Assembly: GCA_009768925.2 (NCBI GenBank)
Contig: VHIT02000028.1
Span: forward strand, 310,001 to 374,000
Source: Cryptosporidium bovis
Taxonomy: Eukaryota > Apicomplexa > Conoidasida > Eucoccidiorida > Cryptosporidiidae
Length of the DNA: 64,000 nucleotides
Reading direction: 5' to 3'
The notes under the pieces: generated by a model
What the model saw: the letters and a program-made list of their open reading frames with translations, nothing else
Told to the model about the DNA's origin: nothing
The model's database searches: none
Part shown: one piece after another, positions 22,340-32,907 of the stretch
Layout: each line of letters opens with the position of its first letter
Numbering within the stretch: position 1 is the first letter of the stretch
Program-made: the position numbers and the translations under genes

Positions 22340-23046
22340 TTAATTTACGTCATCTAGGGGTCCGAGATAGTCACTTGTCATTTCTGCTACAGCAGAAAGA
22401 GTTTCGTTATTCACTCCCCTTAATCTAAGACGAACATTTGATTGTTGTCTTATTTGTATCTGAGTTTCAGAGTCTATATAGGCTCTAGTTCCTTCCCCGT
22501 CAATTCCACTCTTATATACCATATTTTCGGGCAACGCTGACTGACTTACAAATACTCTTTTCAGAGGACCACAATTAACTATTATTCCTAGTTCATTTAC
22601 ACTCTCAACTACACCATCTACAACTTCTCCTTTAATTGGTCTATATACTATTGCTTGGTATTTGACTGGAACTATAATAAGCCCAGTACTGTCTTGGACT
22701 CTACCTGGTTCTTTAAGTATAATTTTAATTACGCAAATAACGTAGCCATATGGTGGTGCTCTTTGTCCCTCAACCTAGTAGTATTTACAACGTTAATTAT
22801 AATTTAATGGAATGATATTAATAATATTCTAGATAATATCTCCCATATTTCTTCTTAGTTTTCATCGCAATTATTTTAATAATTTGTTAATTTAAAACCA
22901 AAGCGATGAAGAAAATTGAAATAAAAGAGCATTCAAAAAAAACGTACCTGACTTCTCAAGATATCATCAATATACTCATTATATCTTGGACCAAGCTGAT
23001 CTGGCTTTACTGATATATTTCTCCAAAGCTCAACGAAGAAAAACAT
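22340..23046 (-). CDS. RPB7: RNA polymerase II subunit RPB7 (two exons)
   Basis: I assemble the gene as exon 1 at 23046-22948 (33 codons) and exon 2 at 22774-22340, separated by a 173-bp phase-0 intron (22947-22775) with GTACGT donor and AG acceptor. The 177-residue product starts 'MFFFVELWRNISVKP' and continues into exon 2 with 'VEGQRAPPYGYVI', the same join as the tip domain of other RPB7 proteins. Exon 2 contains the OB-fold half ('YRPIKGEVVDGVV', 'LRLRGV') and the usual 'DYLG' end. Length fits the family (about 170). RPB7 pairs with RPB4 to form the stalk of polymerase II, which binds the emerging transcript. Taking only the second exon would lose the conserved N-terminal domain. Confidence 0.9.
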
Positions 23047-23411
23047 TTATTTTAAATCATTTTATGCTTGTATTTTTATATATATTAATTAATATTAAGC
23101 TTGCAAATGGCGCCACCATCAAGCGCTTTTTTAACATATATTTCAGGACAATGTTAAACGAAATAAAGATAATTGTGTAAAGGAAAATAAAAAGATGCCG
23201 AAGAAGAAGAGTGAATAATAAATTAATAATGGAATGGTGTAATGATAATACGAATATTTTATTGTATAAAAAGGCATATTTGATCTTTTTATAATACGGT
23301 TAAGGAGTCACATGGATATAATCCATTAGATGTGTTTACAGTAATATTAAAATATCAAATAGAAAAAATTCATTTGTGTGTGGCGAAAAAAGAATTAGAA
23401 AAACAGATAAA
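23047..23411. promoter_or_regulatory. Divergent promoter of RPB7 and the next gene, with GGCGCC
   Basis: A 365-base region between head-to-head starts. It carries one GGCGCC (23109-23114) only about 65 bp upstream of the RPB7 start codon. This is an E2F-type core, at the same kind of divergent position as in the LTN1/PP5 promoter. Nothing else stands out. Confidence 0.45.
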
Positions 23412-26400
23412 ATGAAAAGAACATCTACTTTAGAGTTGTTAGAGTCACTTTATAATGATTTCCAAGAAAAAATTGGTACCACCAATATAGTAAACAGTGG
23501 TGAAATACTTGAAAATAAAGGAATAAAAATATTAAAGGATTTACATGGATCTAAGAATCCGTTTGGAACATATAAAAATGAAAATTTAACGCAAAGTAAA
23601 AATAAATTAAAGTTAAATAATCCATTGAGTTATATTATAAGAAGGCTCACTGAAGAATTATTTTCAATTGTAACGACAGTAAGATACCCAATATTACTTA
23701 CACCTAACTTATATGTTATATATATTTCACTGCTTTGTGAATTGGGTATGGGGGAATTACCACCACTTTTTCTAGATACATATGAAGGCTATATAGAAAA
23801 TTTTGATAAAAATTTTGTTCCGTTGTTAATTGAAATATATATTAGAAGATCACCATTGTGGGGTTTAGTAAAAAATATAAATTTTTGTATTGGTAACATT
23901 TATATGATGTCTTCAAATATAGTAGATAATGTTAAATTAAAGAATGAGTTTAAAGAAATTCAGTCAACAATTAATTTAAATGATAATGAATTAAATATGT
24001 CAAATTTTTTACCTTTATTTTTTGCAAATATTCAATCATTGAAAAAGGGATATAAATTAGGTAGATATCTATTATGTATAGCTAAAGATAAGAATAAAAA
24101 AACGACAAAATCAATGAATTCTTTAAATAATAATAACGGTAATAAATTATCGCTTTCATTATCATTTGCTGTTAATAGGTTATTTGGTGGAGTAAAAGGG
24201 GATAATGTAAATAAAAGAATAAAAGAAAATAATAGAATAAGTGGTACAAATTCTAATTCATTTGTTGATATGTATAATACATCTACTTCAAAATCAGGGG
24301 TAAAAGGAAAGGTATCATCTGAGTATATACTAAAAGGGAATAATAATATATTGGATAATTTTTCACTTTACAGGGTGAGTATATCACTAATAATAACAGT
24401 TTTTAATGATGTTGGTTTTTTAATTTTATATGAGGATAAAATACATGATTTTAGCAATTTATTGATAAAATTGGAAAAAAGCATTGCAATAATAATATCT
24501 GGGTCGTATATAAATGATCTAAATAATAACCCTACAAATATTGAAACAAACAACATATATGAATTAGATGGTTCATTATCAAAAGACATATTTACGATTG
24601 TAAATAAGGTAGAAGAGTATAAACCATTTCATTATTTGCATTTTCAGGTTATTTCTGGACTTCGGATTTTAATTAATGGGTATAATATTATTAAAAATAC
24701 AAGTAATGATAATAATAATAATAACCAAAATTGTGATTCTGGTTTTTATGAAGCAATTATGCTTTACATTACTAGGATACTAACGCAAGTTATAAAGATA
24801 ATTGAATTATCAAACAATATTAACAATATAAATTCATATCAAAAACACAAATTTAAGCATAACTATATTGATTTTGAGGATAAAATTGAGGATTTAAACG
24901 AATCAAATTCAAAAAATGAAATTAACACGTATAACAATGAGAAGTTAAATATTATGGCGACGAGCAGTAAAGAAGATATGATTAATATTAATGGTGGTAA
25001 TAAAAACTACGAACATCTTAATGAAATAAGTATCGTTGAAAATAGCAAAAATTATGATAAAGTAGATTTAATGTGCAAATTCAGTTCATATATGGAAATA
25101 ATACCGTCAGAAATGATATTATTAATTCAGGATTTAATAAAATCACAAGACTTTTCAAAAAATATAATTAAGAGTTTAATATTTGAATTACACGAGTTAC
25201 AAATTAAAAATGTGATAAATAACAATTTTAATGTGAATTTATCTTCATTGTTTATTAAAACATTTGTAGAATATATTAGACTAAAAAACAAAGAAGAGTT
25301 GGATAAAAATATGATAGTTAATTCATGGAAATATATAATCGAATATTATGTTTACCCAAATATATTAAATAGTTATATAATTTACTTGTTTTGTGAAATG
25401 CTATCTGATAATAATGTAAAAGAAACGCTGAACAATCTAGACATCAATCTATTTATAAATTGCTATTTCGGAATATTAATTCGTATAATAGTATATCACC
25501 CAGATATATCTTTTAAATCAATTTTAAATGTATTATTATATTGTATTGACATATTGGATAGACAGCAAGTAGACAGTTCATGGTTAGATAATTGGATATA
25601 TATAACTTTAATGACTACATGTATGCCACTAATGACTTTATTCCCACAGAAAATAGAATCAAATATATCAGAAATCAAAGATATAGTAACTAATGTAAAG
25701 CCAAATGATAGAGTTTCAAATTTGCTATTAAAATTAATTTATCCAGGGATTAATAGTAATTATACTAGTTGTAATAATTCTAAAAGCGGATTAAAGTCAA
25801 TAATATGCGATTTGTCAGTAAATATATTATTAACATCAATTTACAATAATAATACTAATAATAACAATACACATTTAGAATCATCTTATTCATTTTCACA
25901 AAATAATTACTTTAATGAAAAAGTTAAAGAGGTTACGCGAAAAGAAATAAATATAAACGAAAGCAAAATCTTAAATAAGAATTCATTTGGGACGGTTGTA
26001 TTGTTAAAAAATACAAATAGTGATATTGGAAAATCATTAAATAGAACAAGTTATAGATTTCATACAATTATTATATTAAAAAAATGTTTATATATAATTG
26101 ATATGCTTATCTTAAAGCTAATTAATTATATAGACAGACACATAATGCCAAATAATGATATAAGTGAATGTTTTTCAGAAAAAATAATTTATTTTGTATC
26201 AGAAATACTTGACTTATTTCCGTATTTTTTTTATCAAGGAGGAAAGTATTCACTTGAGTTGCAAGAAAGATTTTCAAAATTGATTATTAATATAATCAGG
26301 AAAAAACCAGAATTTTTATTTGAAAATAAAATATTTAACAGGATGATTACATGTTTAAAAATAGAGATATATTCAAATATAGTGTCTATATCTCCTTTGT

Positions 26401-27359
26401 GTTGGATAATTGGTGAAATTATACTTTTAAATTGTAGTGAAGAGTTATTAATTTTAAATGATAAAAAGGTTTTATTGATAATTGAATCATTGAAATTAAT
26501 ACTGGAAAAATGCTATTTAAATTGTGTTTATTCATTTAGTAATATCACAAAACTATTATCAAGTAGTAATACATACTTTAATGGTAATAGTTACGATCAT
26601 ATTAATTGTAAATATATTAATAATTTACGTCGTAATCATAACTACAAATATTCTTGTAATGATAAAGGCATTATTGTTGACGATAATAATATTAATGACA
26701 TTAATTGTTACTATAATTCAAATAACGAATATTATGAAAATTACAATAAGAATAATGAATATTACAATGATAGTTTTTCAGAATCATACTCTTCTGATTC
26801 ATCTTTTTTGTCAGACTCGTCATTTAATATTGATCAAGAAATATTTGGATTAACTGACATAGAAAATGATGTATTATACGAGGAAAACAATTACATATTT
26901 GATAAAAATAATTACTTTGAACGTAATTATAATGTTTATAATCATGAAAACTTTAATTTTGAATACAAAAATTCGATTAATTTAAATGAATATAATAAAT
27001 ACATAGAATATATGTATTTGATTGATACATCTATATCTTCACTTTTAAAAATAGGAGTTGCTATTAAACATTTAAAAAAAGATATAGTTAAGATATTGGA
27101 ATTATTCCAAAAAAAATTCTACGAATTTTATTTTAAAGATGAACTTGTATTTAACGAAAATAATCAAAATAATTATTTATACGAGTATATACAAACCTCA
27201 AATATTATTGTTATGAAAAAACTTAATAAATCAATTAAAATTCTAAAATATACATCAATGTTTTCATCAACACTATTCACTTATGATAGTAATAGAGATT
27301 TTAACACTTACTTTAACAAATATCCAATCAACAACTTTGTTGATGAAAATACAGACTAA
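23412..27359 (+). CDS. Large helical protein of unknown function
   Basis: A 1315-residue protein counted from the first ATG ('MKRTSTLELLESLYNDFQEK'). The frame stays open 36 bases further upstream but has no ATG there. It is almost entirely alpha-helical, with repeated hydrophobic helices ('LTPNLYVIYISLLCELGMGE', 'SPLCWIIGEIILLNC') suggesting an alpha-solenoid, and with several Asn-rich inserts (near residues 235-295, 490-545 and 1060-1150). An acidic Ser-rich stretch lies at about 1128-1150. The 'WIIGE' block resembles helices in adaptin-type large subunits, so a divergent coat or adaptor subunit is possible, but I cannot place it in a family. No signal peptide or convincing membrane span is seen. 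Confidence 0.8.
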   Translation: MKRTSTLELLESLYNDFQEKIGTTNIVNSGEILENKGIKILKDLHGSKNPFGTYKNENLTQSKNKLKLNNPLSYIIRRLTEELFSIVTTVRYPILLTPNLYVIYISLLCELGMGELPPLFLDTYEGYIENFDKNFVPLLIEIYIRRSPLWGLVKNINFCIGNIYMMSSNIVDNVKLKNEFKEIQSTINLNDNELNMSNFLPLFFANIQSLKKGYKLGRYLLCIAKDKNKKTTKSMNSLNNNNGNKLSLSLSFAVNRLFGGVKGDNVNKRIKENNRISGTNSNSFVDMYNTSTSKSGVKGKVSSEYILKGNNNILDNFSLYRVSISLIITVFNDVGFLILYEDKIHDFSNLLIKLEKSIAIIISGSYINDLNNNPTNIETNNIYELDGSLSKDIFTIVNKVEEYKPFHYLHFQVISGLRILINGYNIIKNTSNDNNNNNQNCDSGFYEAIMLYITRILTQVIKIIELSNNINNINSYQKHKFKHNYIDFEDKIEDLNESNSKNEINTYNNEKLNIMATSSKEDMININGGNKNYEHLNEISIVENSKNYDKVDLMCKFSSYMEIIPSEMILLIQDLIKSQDFSKNIIKSLIFELHELQIKNVINNNFNVNLSSLFIKTFVEYIRLKNKEELDKNMIVNSWKYIIEYYVYPNILNSYIIYLFCEMLSDNNVKETLNNLDINLFINCYFGILIRIIVYHPDISFKSILNVLLYCIDILDRQQVDSSWLDNWIYITLMTTCMPLMTLFPQKIESNISEIKDIVTNVKPNDRVSNLLLKLIYPGINSNYTSCNNSKSGLKSIICDLSVNILLTSIYNNNTNNNNTHLESSYSFSQNNYFNEKVKEVTRKEININESKILNKNSFGTVVLLKNTNSDIGKSLNRTSYRFHTIIILKKCLYIIDMLILKLINYIDRHIMPNNDISECFSEKIIYFVSEILDLFPYFFYQGGKYSLELQERFSKLIINIIRKKPEFLFENKIFNRMITCLKIEIYSNIVSISPLCWIIGEIILLNCSEELLILNDKKVLLIIESLKLILEKCYLNCVYSFSNITKLLSSSNTYFNGNSYDHINCKYINNLRRNHNYKYSCNDKGIIVDDNNINDINCYYNSNNEYYENYNKNNEYYNDSFSESYSSDSSFLSDSSFNIDQEIFGLTDIENDVLYEENNYIFDKNNYFERNYNVYNHENFNFEYKNSINLNEYNKYIEYMYLIDTSISSLLKIGVAIKHLKKDIVKILELFQKKFYEFYFKDELVFNENNQNNYLYEYIQTSNIIVMKKLNKSIKILKYTSMFSSTLFTYDSNRDFNTYFNKYPINNFVDENTD

Positions 27360-27623
27360 ACTCTCCAAAATTACCGAGCTGCAGTTACAAGTCGCATCCT
27401 TATTTAATGAAGAAGAAAAAACTTAGACGCAACATATAGAGACGCTCAATAATTGGCTATAAATGGAAAAAAAGAATTTAGTAGGTAGTGATAATGATTA
27501 TTAAGTTTCTTTCCTAATACAAAATATATTTAAAAAAACACTAATAGTAATTATTGTTTCGCTTAGGATGATATCAAAGAACATTTTCTATCAATCTACT
27601 CTTTCAACTCCTCGTTTTAGCAC

Positions 27624-28381
27624 TTATTCTGCTTTTTTAGCTTCTGCTAATTTTTTTCCCAAGTTCTTGGCTTCCAATAACTGTTTACGAAGAGTGGCGT
27701 AGGCTCTAAATTTTCTCTCCTCGGATGTTATTGTGTGGGTCTGAAATAAGTTAATGTTATTAGAACAAAGATAACATGCATTTATAATGCCATTAAATAT
27801 GATTTATTTATTTCTCATTCGAATAAACATAGATAATGGCAATAAGTAAATCATTTAAAGAAAAAAAAACTTACCTTTTCTTTAATGGATTCACTGACAA
27901 GTGGGAAGGCCTTTTTGAAACTGACATTTTTAACTGACTTAAATTCCTGTTTAGAAGAATCATCTGGAATTCCTGCAAAACCTTTCTTTGTCTTTTTACC
28001 TTTCCTTGGCATCAATATTATACCATTAATATAATTCCTAAGACGATTAACATTAACTTGAAATGTTTCTTCTGAGGCGTCCGTTCTTCTGTGATCAACG
28101 GCGATTCCAATACTCATTGCTGCCTTTTTATTGATACCACACGCAGAAAGCTCCTCTAATGTGAAACCTCTCCCCAAACGAGTTTTCATATTATAACGTT
28201 GTGTCGGAGGATGTACTATTGGACGCAACATTCCTACAGGCCTAAATCCGGCTTCAGAAATTGCCTTTTGGCGAGCAATTCTTCTGCTCTGTTTCCTACC
28301 TGGTTGGTTGTACCATGTCTTTATCCATCTTTTGTAGTTTTTGCGATAATGTACATTTGGAATAACGTTGTTATGACGCAT
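27624..28381 (-). CDS. RPL13: 60S ribosomal protein eL13 (two exons)
   Basis: Exon 1 runs 28381-27875 (169 codons) and exon 2 runs 27740-27624 (38 codons plus stop). They are joined across a 134-bp phase-0 intron with GTAAGT donor and TTTCAG acceptor. The product of 207 residues fits the usual length of about 210. Family blocks are 'TWYNQPGRKQSRRIARQ' near residue 22, 'LGRGFTLEELSACGI' near 70 and 'DHRRTDASEE' near 97. Exon 2 supplies the conserved 'EERKFRAYATLRKQ' C-terminal helix. Reading through the donor would give a false Phe-rich tail. eL13 is a core protein of the large subunit. The gene is head-to-head with uS9, which suggests joint control of two ribosomal proteins. Confidence 0.95.
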
Positions 28382-29262
28382 CTCTTTAAATTTCTATTAT
28401 TTACCTTGTTATATTTTCGAAGTCTTATCTCTATACTTGTATAAGAAACTACGTTACTAATTACTTTCAACAAATTCGAATGACGTCTTATTCCGAATTC
28501 AGTATTAGAATAATTTATAGCAAATTATATATTCGACGCCTTATAATTAATAGTATGCAAATATTTTTGACTAGGTAATATTATGTAATAATGAAAAACT
28601 TGTCAGTTCCAAAAAAAATTTTCCTGACTTGTATTTTTTTTCTTTTGTGTTGTATAATTAATTAATTAATAATTATTGTTACTATTATTATTATTTTATT
28701 ATTATTATTATTTTATTATTATTATTATACTAAATTTGGTATTTAAATATATTTATTAATTTTTTTTAGTGACTATCCGTAATTTTTTTTGTTATTTATT
28801 ATCATTTTTGATTATCATTTATAAACTTTATTGCTCACGAGACAAATTATTCCATTAGCCTTTTATTTATTAAAAATTAATTGACAAAATAATTTAGTTC
28901 TTAATTACACTTTTTATTTAATATTTTATTCCCAAATAATATTAAATAAAAGAAAAAAATTATAAGACGTTACCACTTTAGGCGCCGTCTCGAGACGTAT
29001 TTTTTCTGTAAAAATGTACATAATATAGAAATGGCAAATGATAAATGTATCTATATATATTAAACTGATAAAGGCGAAAAAAATTCGCAAAAATAGTTAT
29101 ATTTAATTTACTATAAAAAATAACGCGAATTGCGTGTTCAAGATATTCTCATTAATAGATAATTCTGAAGAAACCGTAACTTCACGAGAAGTTGAAAATT
29201 ATCGAGAAGAGAAAGTACATTGCAGTAGTTATATCGAATTATTTATAGTATAACTGAAGAAA
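28382..29262. promoter_or_regulatory. Shared promoter region of eL13 and uS9
   Basis: An 881-base divergent region. GGCGCC (28981-28986) directly touches a perfect 12-bp palindrome CGTCTCGAGACG (28986-28997), and both sit in DNA that is otherwise mostly A and T. The palindrome contains GTCTC and GAGAC in inverted orientation. An ATT-type microsatellite lies on the eL13 side. Position between two ribosomal protein genes suggests a bidirectional promoter element; this is inferred. Confidence 0.5.
28681..28729. repeat. Imperfect ATT trinucleotide repeat
   Basis: About 49 bases of tandem TTA/ATT units interrupted by TTTT at two points, in the eL13/uS9 intergenic region. A simple-sequence tract with no evident function. 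Confidence 0.8.
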
Positions 29263-29691
29263 ATGGAAGCTCGTACAGTTCAGACATTTGGTCGCAAGAA
29301 GAATGCAGTTGCAGTTGCATTGTGCAGGGAAGGCAGAGGTTTAGTCCACTTTAATGGTAAACCCTTGGACTTAATACAACCAGAACAACTGAAGGTTAAA
29401 GCATTTGAACCGATATTGCTATTAGGAAAGGAAGTTTTTTCTGGTGTAGATATTAGAATTCGTGTTTCAGGTGGTGGTTATACATCACAAGTATTTGCTA
29501 TTCGCCAAGCTTTGGCAAAAGCAATTATTGCATACACGCAAAGATTCGTAGATGAAGCGACTAAACAAGAAATAAGAGATATTCTCGTATCATATGACCG
29601 TTCATTGGTTATTGCTGATCCAAGGAGATGCGAACCAAAGAAATTCGGTGGACCAGGTGCCCGTGCTCGTATTCAAAAGTCATATCGTTAG
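29263..29691 (+). CDS. RPS16: 40S ribosomal protein uS9 (S16)
   Basis: A 142-residue single-exon protein. It begins '[19 protein letters not shown]', contains the uS9 signature '[19 protein letters not shown]' (about residues 69-87), and ends with the conserved basic tail '[13 protein letters not shown]', whose last residues reach the decoding-site P-tRNA in known ribosomes. Length matches the family (about 145). It is head-to-head with eL13. Codon choice is somewhat richer in G and C than in neighbouring lineage-specific genes, as expected for a highly expressed gene. Confidence 0.97.
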   Translation: MEARTVQTFGRKKNAVAVALCREGRGLVHFNGKPLDLIQPEQLKVKAFEPILLLGKEVFSGVDIRIRVSGGGYTSQVFAIRQALAKAIIAYTQRFVDEATKQEIRDILVSYDRSLVIADPRRCEPKKFGGPGARARIQKSYR

Positions 29692-30369
29692 AGGTTATTT
29701 GTATATAATTAGCATTTATTTAACAAATAAATTTAATTATTTGAATCTATTGGATCAAAAACGGATCTTTTGTTTCACTATTTAGATAATATATAACTAT
29801 TATTTTTGTTTCAAAATGCAAATAATTATCTTGTAAGCAATAATACGTTGTAGGAACTACAATGACTGCCATATAGATTAAAATGAAATACTATTGTTAA
29901 GTATAATATCAATTTTTTCCTCGTTAATTAGTTCTGTGTCTATTATATTAATGACAATATTCAACGAATGACTTCTAATTGTTGTAATGAATTTATATGA
30001 TTCGTGATGCAAAAATTAAATATTACATTTATATTGACAATATTATAGTGAGTTCTATTTTGTTGTTATCACGATCTGAGCCATTTTTTTATCTATTTCA
30101 TGTTATCAAGGTCAGATCACGTAATTCATTCATCTAGAGATACGATTGCAGTTTGTATCTGCATTTAATGGTATACTTTTACCATTCTCATACTAACCCG
30201 ATAATTTATTATCTTAATAGTTTAGATATAACTTTTTTTTAATGTGAACAAATATATATAGCATGAAAAAAGAACAAAACATTAGTTGAAAACTACATGT
30301 TATATTTAACTAATACCTAATAATTTACATTTATTTTAAATTGTTAGTATATGAATGCGTCCATTAAAG
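29692..30369. other. Convergent intergenic region with a cluster of hairpins
   Basis: A 678-base gap between the 3' ends of uS9 and NSF. Between 30073 and 30186 three short inverted repeats follow each other: GATCTGAGCC/GGTCAGATC (30073-30082 with 30110-30118, one bulged G), TGCAG/CTGCA (30147-30163) and AATGGTA/TACCATT (30167-30186, 6-base loop). They could be 3'-UTR structure of either gene or a small structured RNA. No protein frame is seen. Confidence 0.45.
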
Positions 30370-32658
30370 TTAGCCAGTAGCATCATGCAGTGAATTTAAA
30401 AAATCTTGACATGTAATTTCATTTGATTCATTGTTATTCATATTAACCTCATTATTCAAACAATTCTTAGCTTTGTGTTCAACCAATTCTAAAGCAAATA
30501 ACAATCTTTTAATAGGTACTGGATATTTTAAAGTAAAAGATATTTTTTGTAATGTTTCATTTGAAATCAAGCAATCAGATTGGTAGTGATCAATTACCCT
30601 TGGAATGTCATGTGGTTCAACAGGAGGAACTCTAATTGATACATTAAATATATCAGCCAATCCAGATGAATGAATAAATTCATATTCAGATGTTGTTGCT
30701 ATGATAAATAACTTTCTATCTTTAGGTGCATTATTTTTTATTAAGACCATAATAGTTTGTAATACAATATTCGAAAATCTTGGTCCAATTGCAGTATAAT
30801 CCATAATTCTTTCAATATCATCTAGTATTATACATGAAAGATTACTCTTGTACGCATCATTAAATGATTTTCTAAGCTCCAAGGATTTGATGTTCTCACT
30901 CATTCCAACGAAATGGAACGGAGTTTGTAACTTGGATAGTGGAAAATCTCCGCTATTTGAAACGTATGCTGCCAATGCAGATTTACCTGTTCCTTTCTCA
31001 CCATATAGTAGAACAGATAATGTACTTAAATGTTCATCTGTTTTTATTTGCTGTGAAAGACGTTTTAGTAAGTCTATTATTTTATTGAATTCATCACCTA
31101 AAGATATAATACCACGTGGGAACAGTGTTTTTAATTCATCTTCATTTGTACCAAATGCAGGTTGTACCTCATCCAATGCTAATTTAAAATCGTGACGACA
31201 CACTTGAACATGTTCAGCATCTATTGGTTTCGTCATATCATTCATATCAATATGTCTTTGAAATGCAAAAGATGTAGCCGATCTAACTAAACCTTCTAAC
31301 TCTGCCCCTGAGAAATTTGTTGATTCATCCGCCAATTCATTAAGATTAACGTCTGATTTTAATCTTGAACTTTCTCTCATTTGTTTAGTATGTATTTCCA
31401 ATATTTCAAGTCTACCAGAGCTGTCTGGTAATCCTATTTCTATTTGAACCTCGAATCTTCCTGGTCTTAATAATGCATCGTCAATTAAATCTAGTCTATT
31501 TGTCATACCTATTAATAATATATTATTTATGCTATTTACGCCATCTATTTTACTTAATAATTGATTCACAACACTATCACCAACACCTGATGAGTTACTT
31601 GAAGATACGCCTCTACTTTTGCATATTGCATCCAATTCATCTAATATTATAATATGTAATGATGAAAAATCACCTTTCTGTCTGTACTCTTCCTCTGCCT
31701 CTTTAAATAGATTTCTTATGTTTTCTTCACTTTGCCCTACATATTTATTCAATATTTCGGGTCCATTTACTATCTTAGGTTCTCTCGCCTTTAAAACCTT
31801 AGCTATCTGTCTAGCTATTAGTGTTTTACCAGTACCTGGTGGACCATGTAATATTAAACCTTTTACATGTTGTATTCCCAACTCCTTAAGTAATTTTGGA
31901 GGTATAACTCTACTTGCAAAAGCTCTTCTAAATATAACTGAAAATTCTTCATTCAAACCACCTATTCCTATATCTTTAAAATTAAAGTGATGCCTAAATA
32001 ATGTAGGAACACTCCTATGATCATTATGAAACCTAATTATTCCTGATTTTGAACTAGTTAACTCAATATTCGTTGAGTCTAGCACAAGAAAATGTCCATT
32101 TTCACTTTTTTTTGAACTATTATCAACTAGTAACTTATCCAAAGATATTATTTCTTTTACTATTAACAATAGTAATAAGTTTTCTTCTTTATAATAATAT
32201 GATATCTTCTGTCCTGTAACTAATACATTATTTCTAAGTAAATATATTATCCCTGGTATAAGTTTACTTTCCTCAAGAATCACTTGTTTACTTGAATTTA
32301 CAAACATATCTACCTCAAATAATACTGTACCTGCTATTTTTTTGGCAGAACTATTACTTATATTTTTATAATCTAAAGATTCATATCCACTTACTACCTC
32401 AACTAATACTTTTTCTCTAGACTCTATCAATGCATATTGACGATGTAACTTGTTTAATGCTATCTCACCAAATACAACTCTATCGTCTACCTTAATATTT
32501 AATATCAGATTTTTTATTTTTAAACGTATCACCCCATCTTTTTCTTTTACAGAAAGATAACTTTCTATTGAACTATATGTATCAGAATTCACGTAAGCAT
32601 TATTAGTGAATGCTAATTCTTGTGCTGGTAAATTGCAAGATACCAAACTAAATGACAT
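30370..32658 (-). CDS. NSF: N-ethylmaleimide-sensitive factor (NSF/Sec18) AAA ATPase
   Basis: A 762-residue protein in the order N domain (about 1-200), D1 ATPase and D2 ATPase, the NSF layout. D1 has Walker A GPPGTGKT (272-279) and Walker B 'IIILDELDAI', followed by the 'GRFEVQIEIGLPD' second region of homology. D2 has Walker A GEKGTGKS (553-560) and the NSF-type Walker B 'CIILDDIERI'. The length is close to that of known NSF (about 745). With alpha-SNAP it is known to pull apart cis-SNARE complexes after membrane fusion. The D1 catalytic Glu is present, and D2 shows the degenerate DDIER form seen in the family, which serves in hexamer assembly. It would support the secretory pathway that exports the right-half proteins. 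Confidence 0.96.
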   Translation of the reverse strand: MSFSLVSCNLPAQELAFTNNAYVNSDTYSSIESYLSVKEKDGVIRLKIKNLILNIKVDDRVVFGEIALNKLHRQYALIESREKVLVEVVSGYESLDYKNISNSSAKKIAGTVLFEVDMFVNSSKQVILEESKLIPGIIYLLRNNVLVTGQKISYYYKEENLLLLLIVKEIISLDKLLVDNSSKKSENGHFLVLDSTNIELTSSKSGIIRFHNDHRSVPTLFRHHFNFKDIGIGGLNEEFSVIFRRAFASRVIPPKLLKELGIQHVKGLILHGPPGTGKTLIARQIAKVLKAREPKIVNGPEILNKYVGQSEENIRNLFKEAEEEYRQKGDFSSLHIIILDELDAICKSRGVSSSNSSGVGDSVVNQLLSKIDGVNSINNILLIGMTNRLDLIDDALLRPGRFEVQIEIGLPDSSGRLEILEIHTKQMRESSRLKSDVNLNELADESTNFSGAELEGLVRSATSFAFQRHIDMNDMTKPIDAEHVQVCRHDFKLALDEVQPAFGTNEDELKTLFPRGIISLGDEFNKIIDLLKRLSQQIKTDEHLSTLSVLLYGEKGTGKSALAAYVSNSGDFPLSKLQTPFHFVGMSENIKSLELRKSFNDAYKSNLSCIILDDIERIMDYTAIGPRFSNIVLQTIMVLIKNNAPKDRKLFIIATTSEYEFIHSSGLADIFNVSIRVPPVEPHDIPRVIDHYQSDCLISNETLQKISFTLKYPVPIKRLLFALELVEHKAKNCLNNEVNMNNNESNEITCQDFLNSLHDATG

Positions 32659-32907
32659 TATTCATATATAAATATATAATTTCTAAATCTGCTCTATATT
32701 ACAATAATTCTCTTTTTACTTTTTTACCCACATATTTTGCATTTAATCATTGCCGCTGCTTATGGCCCGCTGTTATATTTTGATAAAATGTCAAAAAGAA
32801 TGTTTATTGATGAAAAAAAAGGCAATGCAACAGTATCCATGAATTTTTGTTTCATACTTTGATAAAGAAGCCGCATAAATACTGTTATTTATTACATCAA
32901 ATGAAGC

